The position numbers and the translations under genes were made by a program. Under the pieces are notes generated by a model that worked only from the letters and a program-made list of their open reading frames with translations, did not search any database and was not told the origin of the DNA. This document shows, one piece after another, positions 1 through 7,316 of a DNA stretch of 13,406 nt (positions are counted from its first letter, which is position 1; the number at the start of each line of letters is the position of its first letter). The stretch is from Anaerolineae bacterium (GTDB taxonomy: Bacteria; Chloroflexota; Anaerolineae; Anaerolineales; Villigracilaceae), in contig RFJH01000167.1 in NCBI GenBank assembly GCA_003694975.1, positions 1 through 13,406 on the forward strand. Reading direction: 5' to 3'.

Positions 1-2
1 AG

Positions 3-71
3 CAACTTTTCACCTATATCAGAAACTTCTCCTACAAAGTGATCCCGGCGCGGGGCGGCTTCCAGTTCTGA
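3..71 (+). CDS. C-terminal tail of an unidentified upstream gene (partial)
   Basis: The first 22 codons in this frame are open and end in TGA at 69-71, giving a tail that finishes PARGGFQF. Codon third positions in this frame are mostly G or C, as in the neighbouring genes. The competing frame, which stays open until 89-91, has many A/T third positions. The gap to the next ATG is 16 bases, so this gene probably belongs to the same transcription unit as the GT-C-like gene. Too little is visible to assign a function. Confidence 0.4.
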   Translation, partial: QLFTYIRNFSYKVIPARGGFQF

Positions 72-87
72 GTGCCGTGAAGACCGC

Positions 88-2586
88 ATGAGCAGGACAC
101 CCGCCCTCTCGCGCCTCTGGCCGCTTTTTTTCGCTCTGACCTCGCTCGAAGGGGGCCTCGCCTTCCTGGCGCTGCTGCGCATCCCCACAGAATCAGAACA
201 CGTTTCGACCACGCGCCTGGCCTTTCTCCTCGCCCAGGCGCTGGTCACCGTGCTCGCGTTGGGGCTGACCTTTTTCTCGCGGGACGAAGACCGCCGCGCG
301 CGCTACCTGGACCCAAACCGCTCGCCGCGCCTGAGCCTTATCCTCACCCTGGCATTCTCGCTCCTCGCCCTGACCTCCGGCCTGGTTCTGTTCCTCTTGC
401 GTTATGCCGACCCGGAGCGTCTGCTGCCCCTCTTCGAGCGCGCCCGCCCGCCGTTGCTCTTCGCCCTCGCCCTCGGCGCGCAGACGGCGCTCTTCCTGCT
501 TGCCTTGCGCAATGGCCTTCATCCTGCGGCTCTGAAGCGGAGGAAGACGGCGTACCTTGCCGGAGGGATCGCCTTTGCTATCCTCCTGGTGCTTCTCCTC
601 TTCGTCGCCGCGACGCGCCTCGGCCTCACACCCGATCCCGGCTACTGGGCGGAACCGGGCGTTCCCGTTCTCGGCTGGCAGATGGGACTGGCCCTCCTGG
701 GCGGTCTGACCGTCCTCCTGCTGGGGTTGCGCCTTTCCCCCTCGCGCCGCGTGGACGTTCTCCTGCCCCTTCTCGTTTACTCCCTGGCGCTCGTGGTCTG
801 GCTGAGCGTCCCGATGGACGTCCTGCGGAACAGTTTCTACTCTCCGATAGACCCGCCTACCAACCAGCCCCTCCCCTACTCCGACGCCGGATACTACGAT
901 TATCAGGCGCATAGTTTGCTCCTGGGCGAAGGATACGTGGAGGACATCCCCACGCGTCCGCTCTACATCGTCTTCCTGGCCGGTCTGCACGCCCTCCTCG
1001 GCGAGCGCTACGACCTTATCCTCGCCGCGCAGACCGCTCTTCTGGCCCTCTTCCCTGTGGTGCTCTATTTGCTTGGGCGGGAACTCCACAGCCGTGCCGC
1101 CGGCGTGACCGTCGCGCTCCTGGCGATTGCCCGTGAGTGGGTGGCGCTCATGGTCGCCTCGACGGTGCGCGTCTCGAACACGCGCATGTTGCTCACCGAT
1201 CTGCCGACCACGCTGGTCATCGCCCTGGCCGCCCTGCTTGTGACGCGCAGCCTGGCGCGTCGCGAAGGCGCCGGCATGGCCCCTCTCCTCGCGGGCGGGT
1301 CCTTTGGCCTTCTCTTGCTCCTGCGCACCCAGGCCATGCTCATCTTGCCGGTGGTGCTCCTCCTCGCCCTGTTCGCCTGGCGCCCTCGCGACCGACGCGC
1401 CCGGCGTGCTTCCCTGCTCGCCCTGGCGCTCTTCCTGGCAGGGCTTCTGGCTCCCATTGCCCCCTGGCTGACGCACAATGCCCGTCTGACGGGCAAACTG
1501 GCCTTCGATGCCCCCGACCATCTGGCCCTCCTCGCGAGCCAGTACACCTTTGATAGCACTCTTGATGTCTCGGCCTTCGATTTCGAGCACGAGAGTCTGG
1601 CGGAACACATCATCAACTTCGTTCGGGAAAACCCGACGTTCGTGGCGGGTTTCGTTGCCAATCACTTCCTCGCCACCGAAATCGGCGGCCTCCTGGCGTT
1701 GCCCCTGGTGGCGCGCTATGACGGTCTTTCCGCGCCGATTGTTCCTTATTGGGTGGATTGGGACGGCCATCTGGCGTGGTACAACGTGCTCCTGGTGTTG
1801 CTCTACCTGGCGCTGATCGGGCTGGGTCTCGGCGCGGCCTGGGCGCGCCTGCGTTGGGCGGGCCTCACACCGCTGGCGTTCAACCTGGGCTACGCCCTGT
1901 CGAACGGCCTGGCGCGTTTCTCCGGCTGGCGATACGACCTCCCCGCCGACTGGGTGCCCTATTTCTACTTCGGCCTGGGCGCAATGGAGGTGATGGCGGG
2001 CGCGGTGTTGCTCTTTGGGGCGGAGGAGAGCCGTCTCTTCGAGGCGCCCTTCGCGCCATCGAACGCCCCGGTGAGACGACTCGCCTGGGCGGTGACCGCG
2101 CTCCTGCTCGCCTTTGCCCTGGTCGGCGCATTGCCCTGGGCGCTGGAGAGCGCCATCCCCCCTCACTTCGCCTCGCGCTCGCCGGAAGCCCTGGCCGCGC
2201 AGGTGGATGCCCTCCTGGCCGAGGTGGATGAGGCCGACATGACGGCCTTCCTCGCCCAACCCGAAGCGGTGATTTTCGAGGGACGCACGCTCTACCCGCG
2301 TTTCTATCGCCGCCATCTGGGAGTCGCTTCGGCGCACCCCTGGGAGGCGTATCGGCGGCGCGACTTTCCACGCCTGGGCTTCCTGATGCTCCATGAGGGA
2401 GTGAAGCAGGTCATCCTGCCGACGAAGACCCTCCCTAGAGACTTCCCTCACTGGGCGGATGCGGTCGTCCTGGGTTGCGAGCGGGAGGGATACGTGGAGG
2501 CGCGCCTGGTCGTCTTTCCGCAGGAGGGGAAGGTCTATGCGAGTGGTGGTGTGGAGGCGCCCTGCGCGCAGGAGTGGAGGCCGTGA
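88..2586 (+). CDS. Multi-TM GT-C type glycosyltransferase-like membrane protein
   Basis: The product has 832 residues and is dominated by hydrophobic helices. About seven lie before residue 243 (for example near 10-30, 44-63, 82-104, 121-139, 153-174, 194-215 and 226-243). A loop with PYSDAGYYDYQAHSLL follows, with acidic residues D266 and D271, and then more helices up to about residue 705. A mainly soluble tail of about 125 residues closes the protein. An acidic motif in an early external loop before a string of TM helices is typical of polyprenyl-phosphate-sugar glycosyltransferases of the PMT/ArnT (GT39/GT83-like) superfamily, which work on the outer face of the membrane. Here the acidic loop sits after seven helices, so an N-terminal helical extension is present. 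Donor and acceptor cannot be told from the sequence. No strong Shine-Dalgarno sequence precedes the ATG. The gene overlaps mutY by GTGA. Confidence 0.65.
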   Translation: MSRTPALSRLWPLFFALTSLEGGLAFLALLRIPTESEHVSTTRLAFLLAQALVTVLALGLTFFSRDEDRRARYLDPNRSPRLSLILTLAFSLLALTSGLVLFLLRYADPERLLPLFERARPPLLFALALGAQTALFLLALRNGLHPAALKRRKTAYLAGGIAFAILLVLLLFVAATRLGLTPDPGYWAEPGVPVLGWQMGLALLGGLTVLLLGLRLSPSRRVDVLLPLLVYSLALVVWLSVPMDVLRNSFYSPIDPPTNQPLPYSDAGYYDYQAHSLLLGEGYVEDIPTRPLYIVFLAGLHALLGERYDLILAAQTALLALFPVVLYLLGRELHSRAAGVTVALLAIAREWVALMVASTVRVSNTRMLLTDLPTTLVIALAALLVTRSLARREGAGMAPLLAGGSFGLLLLLRTQAMLILPVVLLLALFAWRPRDRRARRASLLALALFLAGLLAPIAPWLTHNARLTGKLAFDAPDHLALLASQYTFDSTLDVSAFDFEHESLAEHIINFVRENPTFVAGFVANHFLATEIGGLLALPLVARYDGLSAPIVPYWVDWDGHLAWYNVLLVLLYLALIGLGLGAAWARLRWAGLTPLAFNLGYALSNGLARFSGWRYDLPADWVPYFYFGLGAMEVMAGAVLLFGAEESRLFEAPFAPSNAPVRRLAWAVTALLLAFALVGALPWALESAIPPHFASRSPEALAAQVDALLAEVDEADMTAFLAQPEAVIFEGRTLYPRFYRRHLGVASAHPWEAYRRRDFPRLGFLMLHEGVKQVILPTKTLPRDFPHWADAVVLGCEREGYVEARLVVFPQEGKVYASGGVEAPCAQEWRP

Positions 2587-3638
2587 CGGACATGGCGCGC
2601 CTTCTCCTGGCCTGGTATCGCCATCGCAAGCGGACGCTTCCCTGGCGCAGCACGCGCGACCCCTACGCGGTGTGGGTGGCCGAGGTGATGTTGCAACAGA
2701 CGCGCGTCGAGACGGTCATCCCCTATTTCGAGCACTGGATGCGCCGCTTCCCCACCGTAGAAGCCCTGGCCGCGGCCTCCGAACAGGAGGTGCTGAGTCT
2801 CTGGGAGGGGTTGGGCTATTACAGTCGGGCGCGCAACCTGCACCGCGCGGCGCGGGTGGTGATGGAGCGCCACGGCGGGAAATTGCCCGCCGACGTGGAC
2901 GCCCTGCGCGCCCTCCCCGGCATCGGTCGCTACACGGCAGGCGCGATCGCCTCCATTGCCTTCGGCCTGGACGAGCCCGCGCTGGACGGTAATCAAAAGC
3001 GCGTCCTGGCGCGCCTTTTCGATGTGCGTCAACGCGTTGATTCCGCCGAGGGGGAGCGCCTGCTGTGGTCTCTGGCGCGTGAACACCTGCCGCCCGGCAA
3101 GGCTGCCGAGTACAATCAGGCGTTGATGGACCTGGGCGCCTCGATTTGCACCCCGCGCCGACCGGATTGCACCGCGTGCCCGTTGCGCGAGGTCTGCCGC
3201 GCCCATGCGCTGGGCGTGCAGGAGGCGCTGCCGGTGAAAAAGCCGAAAGGGGAGACGCCACATTACGTCCACGCCGCGGCGGTGGTGATGAGAGAGGGAC
3301 GCGTCCTGCTGGCGCGGCGCCCGTCGCAGGGGTTGCTTGGGGGGTTGTGGGAGTTCCCGAACGCGCGCCTGGCTCAGGTCAAGGACGATGCGGAGGCTGC
3401 CCGGGCGTTGGAAGATGCCCTGGAAACGGGATACGGCCTGGGGGTGCGCGTCGGCGCGTCGTTGGGGTCGTTTCGACACGCGTACAGTCATTTCCGGGTC
3501 ACGGTGTATGCCTTTCGTTGCGCTTTGCTCTCGACGGGGGAACGGACGAGCCTGGAATGGGCGGCGGTCGGCGCGCTGGATGGCTACCCGATGGGTCGGG
3601 TGGACCGGCAGATTGCGAGGTGGGTGGATGGAGGATGA
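2583..3638 (+). CDS. mutY: A/G-specific adenine DNA glycosylase MutY
   Basis: MutY removes adenine mispaired with 8-oxoguanine in DNA, starting base-excision repair. The 351-residue product has the full family layout. An N-terminal helical domain carries EVMLQQT with catalytic Glu34, a helix-hairpin-helix LPGIGRYTAGAI is at 111-122, and LDGNQKRVL has catalytic Asp135. A 4Fe-4S ligand set C189-x6-C196-x2-C199-x5-C205 follows. The C-terminal NUDIX-like domain, from about residue 220, includes LLGGLWEFPNARL and the FRHAYSHF strand that in MutY reads 8-oxoG. The GTG start at 2583 overlaps the upstream stop as GTGA and has AGGAG at 2570-2574, eight bases away. ATG at 2592 is an alternative that would remove three residues. 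The gene overlaps pcm by 11 bases, so the two are translationally coupled. All key residues are present and nothing looks damaged. Confidence 0.95.
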   Translation: MTDMARLLLAWYRHRKRTLPWRSTRDPYAVWVAEVMLQQTRVETVIPYFEHWMRRFPTVEALAAASEQEVLSLWEGLGYYSRARNLHRAARVVMERHGGKLPADVDALRALPGIGRYTAGAIASIAFGLDEPALDGNQKRVLARLFDVRQRVDSAEGERLLWSLAREHLPPGKAAEYNQALMDLGASICTPRRPDCTACPLREVCRAHALGVQEALPVKKPKGETPHYVHAAAVVMREGRVLLARRPSQGLLGGLWEFPNARLAQVKDDAEAARALEDALETGYGLGVRVGASLGSFRHAYSHFRVTVYAFRCALLSTGERTSLEWAAVGALDGYPMGRVDRQIARWVDGG

Positions 3639-4278
3639 GTACGTCCTGGAACGTGAGCGCATGGTGGAGGAGCAGATCGCGGCGCGCGGGTTGCGTGACC
3701 CGCGCCTTCTTGCCGCGTTCGAGAGCGTGCCGCGTCACCTCTTCGTGCCGGAGGACATGCGTCACCTGGCCTACGCCGATGGCCCACTGCCCATCGGTTT
3801 CGGGCAGACGATTTCTCAGCCGTATATCGTAGCCCTGATGACGGACTTGCTGAAATTGAAAGGCACGGAGCGCGTGCTGGAAGTGGGGACGGGGTCGGGC
3901 TATCAGGCGGCGATCCTGGCGCACATGGCCGCCGAGGTGCACACGGTGGAAATCATCCCCGAACTGGCGGCGCGCGCCGAGAAAGTGTTGCGAGAACTGG
4001 GGCTGGAGAACGTGCACTGTCATCTGGGGGATGGTTCGCTGGGGTGGGACGAGGCCGCGCCCTACGATGGCATCCTGGTCGCCGCCGCCGCGCCGGATGT
4101 ACCGGAGACGCTCTTGAATCAACTGTCAGACGGGGCGCGATTGGTGCTGCCGGTCGGAGGGAGGGGATTCCAGGAGTTGGAGTGTTGGGAGCGACGAGGG
4201 AAGAAGTTCAAGCGACGGGCGATCACACCTGTGGCTTTCGTTCCGCTACGAGGGAAACACGGCTGGGGAGGGGGGTGA
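3628..4278 (+). CDS. pcm: Protein-L-isoaspartate O-methyltransferase
   Basis: This cytosolic repair enzyme uses S-adenosylmethionine to methylate isoaspartyl residues formed in ageing proteins, allowing their return to aspartate. The 216-residue product is close to the usual length. The N-terminal RERMVEEQIAARG and SVPRHLFVP segments, the substrate loop GFGQTISQPYIVALM (58-72) and the SAM-binding motif VLEVGTGSGYQ (83-93) are all typical. The motif VLPVGGRGFQEL near 173-184 completes the family pattern. ATG 3628 lies inside the mutY 3' end and has AGG at 3618-3620 seven bases upstream. ATG 3661 is a possible shorter start. The C-terminus is a glycine-rich tail. Pairing with mutY suggests a maintenance or oxidative-ageing role for this small operon, which is an inference from context. 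Confidence 0.93.
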   Translation: MEDEYVLERERMVEEQIAARGLRDPRLLAAFESVPRHLFVPEDMRHLAYADGPLPIGFGQTISQPYIVALMTDLLKLKGTERVLEVGTGSGYQAAILAHMAAEVHTVEIIPELAARAEKVLRELGLENVHCHLGDGSLGWDEAAPYDGILVAAAAPDVPETLLNQLSDGARLVLPVGGRGFQELECWERRGKKFKRRAITPVAFVPLRGKHGWGGG

Positions 4279-4305
4279 GGTAGTCCTTTTCTGTTGTCGC
4301 GGAGG

Positions 4306-4671
4306 TCACGTCCCCCTTCGGGAAGCAAGGAAACTCAAAACGCGTTGCAGGACTTCCTGGATGCTCAGGTTATCGGTCTCGAGGTAGAGGTCGGCGTGCT
4401 GACGCGCGTGTTCGAGGCGGCGTTGTTGTTCCCGGTATTCGGCCTCGGTCCAGGTTAGATTGCGGCGCCGGCAGGTGACCGGATAGGACGCCTGGAGGAA
4501 GACCAGGACATCCGGGTTGGTCAGGCGTTGCCACATATCGGGGACGTAGGAGTGTTCCTGAGCGATGTGGCGGGCGGTGTATCCGTGTCGTTTCAATCCC
4601 TCGATCAGGGTACTTTTCCCGGCGCCGCAGGGGCCCACGACGCCGATCAGGAGGTCATCTCTGGCAGTCAT
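4306..4671 (-). CDS. Small P-loop NTPase / nucleotide-kinase-like protein
   Basis: The 121-residue product opens with a hydrophobic strand and a clear Walker A loop GPCGAGKST (13-21), so it should bind ATP or GTP. The strand DVLVFLQASY (54-63) is followed by an Arg-rich helix (CRRR, 67-70) that could be the lid of a kinase. A tail repeats in helical phase (EAEYREQQRRLEHARQ). This layout resembles small adenylate-kinase/AAA_33-like P-loop proteins, but no specific substrate can be named. The chosen ATG at 4671 lies 17 bases inside the 3' end of the channel-like gene, so translation is probably coupled to it. No Shine-Dalgarno sequence is visible. A longer reading frame to 4740 exists, but its extra residues lie over the channel gene and look like shadow sequence. 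The stop faces the pcm stop 27 bases away. Confidence 0.7.
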   Translation of the reverse strand: MTARDDLLIGVVGPCGAGKSTLIEGLKRHGYTARHIAQEHSYVPDMWQRLTNPDVLVFLQASYPVTCRRRNLTWTEAEYREQQRRLEHARQHADLYLETDNLSIQEVLQRVLSFLASRRGT

Positions 4672-5005
4672 GGATGAGCGCGTGGACGTGTTCGGGGTTG
4701 CCGAAGACGGCCAGCCCCTGCGCCAGGACACCGATGCCAACGAGTGGCATGATGAAGTAGAACGCTTGCAAGAGCGGATGATGTGGAAAGCCTCCTACGG
4801 GTTGTAGAAAGGACATGGTCAGCACGAGATAGACCGCTTCGCTCAGGCCGCGCACCGGCTCGCCGACTCGTTGTGCGATGGCGTAATACAGCGCGCCACC
4901 ACCGAGCACGGTGAGGGCGAAAATCGTCAGCGGCTTGCGAAACTGACCGAAGAGCAGCCAGGTATCGCGCCAGGCGGCTTTCCACGTTCGAGCGAGGGGG
5001 TTCAT
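4655..5005 (-). CDS. Two-TM ion-channel-like protein, short form without TVGYG filter
   Basis: The 116-residue product has two clear membrane helices, at about 27-44 (TIFALTVLGGGALYYAIA) and 80-100 (QAFYFIMPLVGIGVLAQGLA). Between them lies a re-entrant-like segment EAVYLVLTMSFLQPVGGF. The order TM, pore-like helix, TM is that of the ion-channel-2 fold. The usual K+ filter TVGYG is absent, and FLQPVGG stands in its place. Family members normally continue into a cytosolic regulator-of-conductance (TrkA-N) domain. Here the reading frame stops 16 residues after TM2, so the protein is a pore-only stub. It starts inside the stop of the phosphatase (ATGA overlap at 5002-5005) and overlaps the P-loop gene by 17 bases. 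Whether it conducts ions is unknown. It could instead be a degenerate or domesticated channel. Confidence 0.6.
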   Translation of the reverse strand: MNPLARTWKAAWRDTWLLFGQFRKPLTIFALTVLGGGALYYAIAQRVGEPVRGLSEAVYLVLTMSFLQPVGGFPHHPLLQAFYFIMPLVGIGVLAQGLAVFGNPEHVHALIHDCQR

Positions 5006-5721
5006 GATGGTGGGAGCGGCGGGATCGGCAGGCGAACGAACATGCGCCGCACATCATCGCCGTTGCGTTGCATGACGCGCACGACCACCACGCTGATATC
5101 GTCTGCGGGACGCCCGTCGTCCAGGCGGACGGCATGGGCGAGAAGTGAATCGGCGATCTGCTGGGGCGAGGGGTCTTGCTCATCGAGCATCGCCTGGAGG
5201 GAGGTGCAGATGTCCATGCTGCGCCCGCGGCGTGAGCCGGCGTGGGTCAATCCATCGGTGCAGACCACAATGGTCAGGCGCGGTTCGATGGCGATTTCCG
5301 TGATGACCGGGCGTACGTTGCGCGAGGTGCCCAGGGGAGGGCTTTCCTCGCTCAGGCAGTCAATGTGTTCGCCACGACAGATGAGGACCGGAGCGGGGTT
5401 GTTGCGCGTCAGGACGACGGTATTGCTTTGCAGATCGATAGAGACGATATTAAGTGTGCAGATGACCTTGCCTTTTCTGGCTGTAAAGAGGGCATCAGAG
5501 GCAGCACGGGCCGCAGCACCATCGCGCACGCCCTCCGCCAGCAACCCGATGACTTTGCGGACGACCATCAGAGAGATGGCTTTTGCGCCGGGGCCGGAGG
5601 TCTGTCCATCGGCCAGGACGACCGAAAGCCCGCCGTTGGGGCGCTCGATTACTTCCAGAGTGTCGCCGCTTTCGGATGTGGCATATTTGTTAACTTTTGC
5701 GGCTGCGATTTGCACTTCCAT
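5002..5721 (-). CDS. SpoIIE-type PPM serine/threonine protein phosphatase
   Basis: The 239-residue product is a single catalytic domain of the PPM/SpoIIE phosphatase family, metal-dependent enzymes that dephosphorylate Ser/Thr on regulator proteins such as anti-anti-sigma factors. Metal-binding acidic motifs are visible: SGD at 18-20, LADGQTSG with Asp38, CTDGL with Asp156, and PADDISVVVV with Asp207/Asp208 near the C-terminus. No sensor domain or TM helix precedes the domain, so input must come from a partner. The last 25 residues are basic and then proline-rich (IPPLPPS). It is the first gene of a three-gene minus-strand operon, overlapping the channel-like gene by four bases. A TAAAAT box ends seven bases before the ATG, and no Shine-Dalgarno sequence is visible. 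Its phosphoprotein target is not in this window. Confidence 0.88.
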   Translation of the reverse strand: MEVQIAAAKVNKYATSESGDTLEVIERPNGGLSVVLADGQTSGPGAKAISLMVVRKVIGLLAEGVRDGAAARAASDALFTARKGKVICTLNIVSIDLQSNTVVLTRNNPAPVLICRGEHIDCLSEESPPLGTSRNVRPVITEIAIEPRLTIVVCTDGLTHAGSRRGRSMDICTSLQAMLDEQDPSPQQIADSLLAHAVRLDDGRPADDISVVVVRVMQRNGDDVRRMFVRLPIPPLPPS

Positions 5722-5728
5722 AGTGCTA

Positions 5729-5734
5729 ATTTTA
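5729..5734 (-). promoter_or_regulatory. Possible -10 box for the minus-strand phosphatase operon
   Basis: On the minus strand TAAAAT (one mismatch to TATAAT) ends seven bases before the phosphatase ATG, which would place transcription start at or next to the start codon. No convincing -35 box lies 16-18 bases upstream. If real, the mRNA would be leaderless, which agrees with the missing Shine-Dalgarno sequence. The call rests on one hexamer only. Confidence 0.28.
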
Positions 5735-5855
5735 CATCAGAACGGAGTTGCTTCGAGCGTGAGATGCATTCAAACATGACACAGAAAGATCTGATTGCGC
5801 CCACCGTCGCGCGAAGAGTTTCCTTGTTTCTACAACATCTGAGTGCGCCCGAGCG

Positions 5856-5884
5856 TTGACATCCCCGCGATTTTTTGCTACACT
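5856..5884 (+). promoter_or_regulatory. Sigma70-like promoter of the purine/carbamoyl operon
   Basis: A perfect -35 TTGACA at 5856-5861 is followed by a 17-base spacer and a -10 TACACT at 5879-5884 (four of six matches). The spacer ends in TGC, giving an extended -10. Transcription should begin near 5891, leaving a leader of about 34 bases before ATG 5925. The spacer contains a run of six T. This is the only strong promoter-like pattern I found by eye upstream of the nine plus-strand genes to its right. Confidence 0.75.
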
Positions 5885-5895
5885 ATATTCACAAG

Positions 5896-5906
5896 TTGTC
5901 AGACAA
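5896..5906 (+). promoter_or_regulatory. Palindromic operator candidate (TTGTC-A-GACAA)
   Basis: A perfect 11-base palindrome, five bases per arm around a central A, lies 11 bases after the -10 box. Two more symmetric pairs (AA and TT) lie one base outside the arms. Its position at the expected transcription start is ideal for repression. HutC-subfamily GntR regulators often bind palindromes with GTC/GAC-like half-sites, and such a gene (10040-10762) sits in this operon. The pairing of site and regulator is inferred. Confidence 0.5.
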
Positions 5907-5924
5907 ATTCTCGCGACCCAAACG

Positions 5925-7316
5925 ATGAGCACTCTCCTTGTCAAACACGCTGCCCTCCTGGTGACGATGGACGACCATCAGCGGGAGATTCCCGATGGTG
6001 GTCTTTTTGTTCGTGATGGCTTCATCGAGCAGGTTGGGCCAAGCGATGAACTCCCCGGCGAAGCCGATGAGGTGCTCGATCTCTCCGGACACATTCTGCT
6101 GCCGGGGTTGATTAACACGCATCACCACTTCTACCAGACCCTCACCCGCGTCGTCCCTGCGGCGCAGGATGCCAATCTCTTCCACTGGCTGAAGACGCTC
6201 TATCCCATCTGGGCGCGCCTGACGCCGGAAGATATTTTCATCTCGACTCAAACCGCCCTGGCCGAACTCGCCCTCTCCGGCTGTACCACCGCTTCCGACC
6301 ATCTCTACCTTTTCCCCAACGGGTCGAAACTGGACGATGAGATCGCCGCGGCCCGCGAGATTGGTCTGCGCCTTCAGGCCTCGCGCGGCTCGATGTCGTT
6401 GGGCGAATCGCAAGGTGGACTTCCGCCTGATTCCGTTGTGGACGCGGAAGACGCCATCCTGAACGATTCCCTGCGTCTGATCCAGGCCTACCATGACCCG
6501 AACCCGGGCGCGATGACCCAGATTGTGCTCGCGCCGTGCTCCCCTTTCAGCGTCACCGGTGACCTGATGCGCGAGTCGGCGAAACTGGCGCGCGAGTACG
6601 GCGTGCGCCTGCACACCCATCTCGCCGAGACCGAGGACGAGGAGCAGTTTTGCCTGGAGAGGTTCGGGCATCGTCCGGTGGGCTACATGCAGGAACTCGG
6701 CTGGGTGGGGGATGACGTGTGGTTCGCGCACGCCATCTGGGTCAACGAGGAAGAGATCGGCGTCTTTGCCCGTCACGGCTGCGGCGTGGCGCATTGCCCT
6801 TCCTCGAATATGCGCCTGGCCTCCGGCATCGCGCCGATACGCGAGTACCGCGCCGCGGGCGTGAACGTCGGCCTGGGGGTGGACGGGAGTGCATCGAACG
6901 ATGGTTCGCACATGCTGGCCGAAGCCCGCCAGGCGATGCTCCTGGCGCGCGTGCGCGAAGGCATCACCGGCTTTTCGCGCTCCGACGACCCCAGCCGCAA
7001 ACTGATGACCGCCCGCGAAGCCCTTACCCTGGCGACGCGCGGCGGCGCGGCGGTGCTGGGCCGCACCGACATCGGTTCGCTGGAGGTCGGCAAGTGTGCC
7101 GATTTCACCGCCATTAACCTGAACCGCCTGGATTACGCCGGCGCGCTGCACGACCCGGTCGCCGCGCTCGTCTTCTGTCAGCCCGTCCGTGTGGACTATA
7201 CGGTGGTTGGCGGGCGATTCGTGGTGAAAGAAGGTCACCTCGTCACTGTGGACGAGGCCGACCTGGTGGAACGGCACAACCGGGCTGCCCGGCGTTTGCT
7301 GGAAGAGACACGATGA
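5925..7316 (+). CDS. 8-oxoguanine deaminase-type amidohydrolase
   Basis: This cytosolic metal-dependent enzyme of the amidohydrolase superfamily probably converts 8-oxoguanine to urate and ammonia. The 463-residue product has the catalytic set: HxH at His66/His68 (INTHHHFYQTL), HTHLAET with His232 and Glu235, His269 in WFAHA, and Asp320 in GVDGSASNDGSHM. Segments PAAQDANLFHWLKTLYP, LSGCTTASDHLYLFPNG and GSMSLGESQGGLPPD match what I recall of the characterised 8-oxoguanine deaminase group and set it apart from plain guanine or cytosine deaminases. SsnA- or hydroxyatrazine-type activity is the main alternative. ATG 5925 is chosen because upstream codons in this frame run back into the promoter. 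No clear Shine-Dalgarno sequence is seen. It is the first gene of the operon and overlaps the next by ATGA. Confidence 0.85.
   Translation: MSTLLVKHAALLVTMDDHQREIPDGGLFVRDGFIEQVGPSDELPGEADEVLDLSGHILLPGLINTHHHFYQTLTRVVPAAQDANLFHWLKTLYPIWARLTPEDIFISTQTALAELALSGCTTASDHLYLFPNGSKLDDEIAAAREIGLRLQASRGSMSLGESQGGLPPDSVVDAEDAILNDSLRLIQAYHDPNPGAMTQIVLAPCSPFSVTGDLMRESAKLAREYGVRLHTHLAETEDEEQFCLERFGHRPVGYMQELGWVGDDVWFAHAIWVNEEEIGVFARHGCGVAHCPSSNMRLASGIAPIREYRAAGVNVGLGVDGSASNDGSHMLAEARQAMLLARVREGITGFSRSDDPSRKLMTAREALTLATRGGAAVLGRTDIGSLEVGKCADFTAINLNRLDYAGALHDPVAALVFCQPVRVDYTVVGGRFVVKEGHLVTVDEADLVERHNRAARRLLEETR

Noticed and set aside
2..91. Alternative open frame to TGA 89-91 overlapping the GT-C gene as ATGA
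   Set aside because: The overlap is attractive, but A/T-rich third positions and an unstructured tail make the frame ending at 71 more likely. Only the sequence further left could settle it.
193..2451. Long antisense open frame of 752 codons opposite the membrane protein
   Set aside because: It is a by-product of high-GC codon use on the plus strand: the translation is Arg/Gln/Glu/Gly-rich with no recognisable motif. The plus-strand frame has coherent TM helices and a GT-C-like loop.
4279..4305. Bidirectional terminator between the convergent pcm and P-loop genes
   Set aside because: The 27-base gap has no inverted repeat with a T-run on either strand that I can see, so no terminator is annotated.
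5889..7277. Antisense open frame of 462 codons opposite the 8-oxoguanine deaminase gene
   Set aside because: The sense strand carries a complete amidohydrolase with all metal ligands. The antisense product is His/Arg-rich low-complexity sequence typical of shadow frames.
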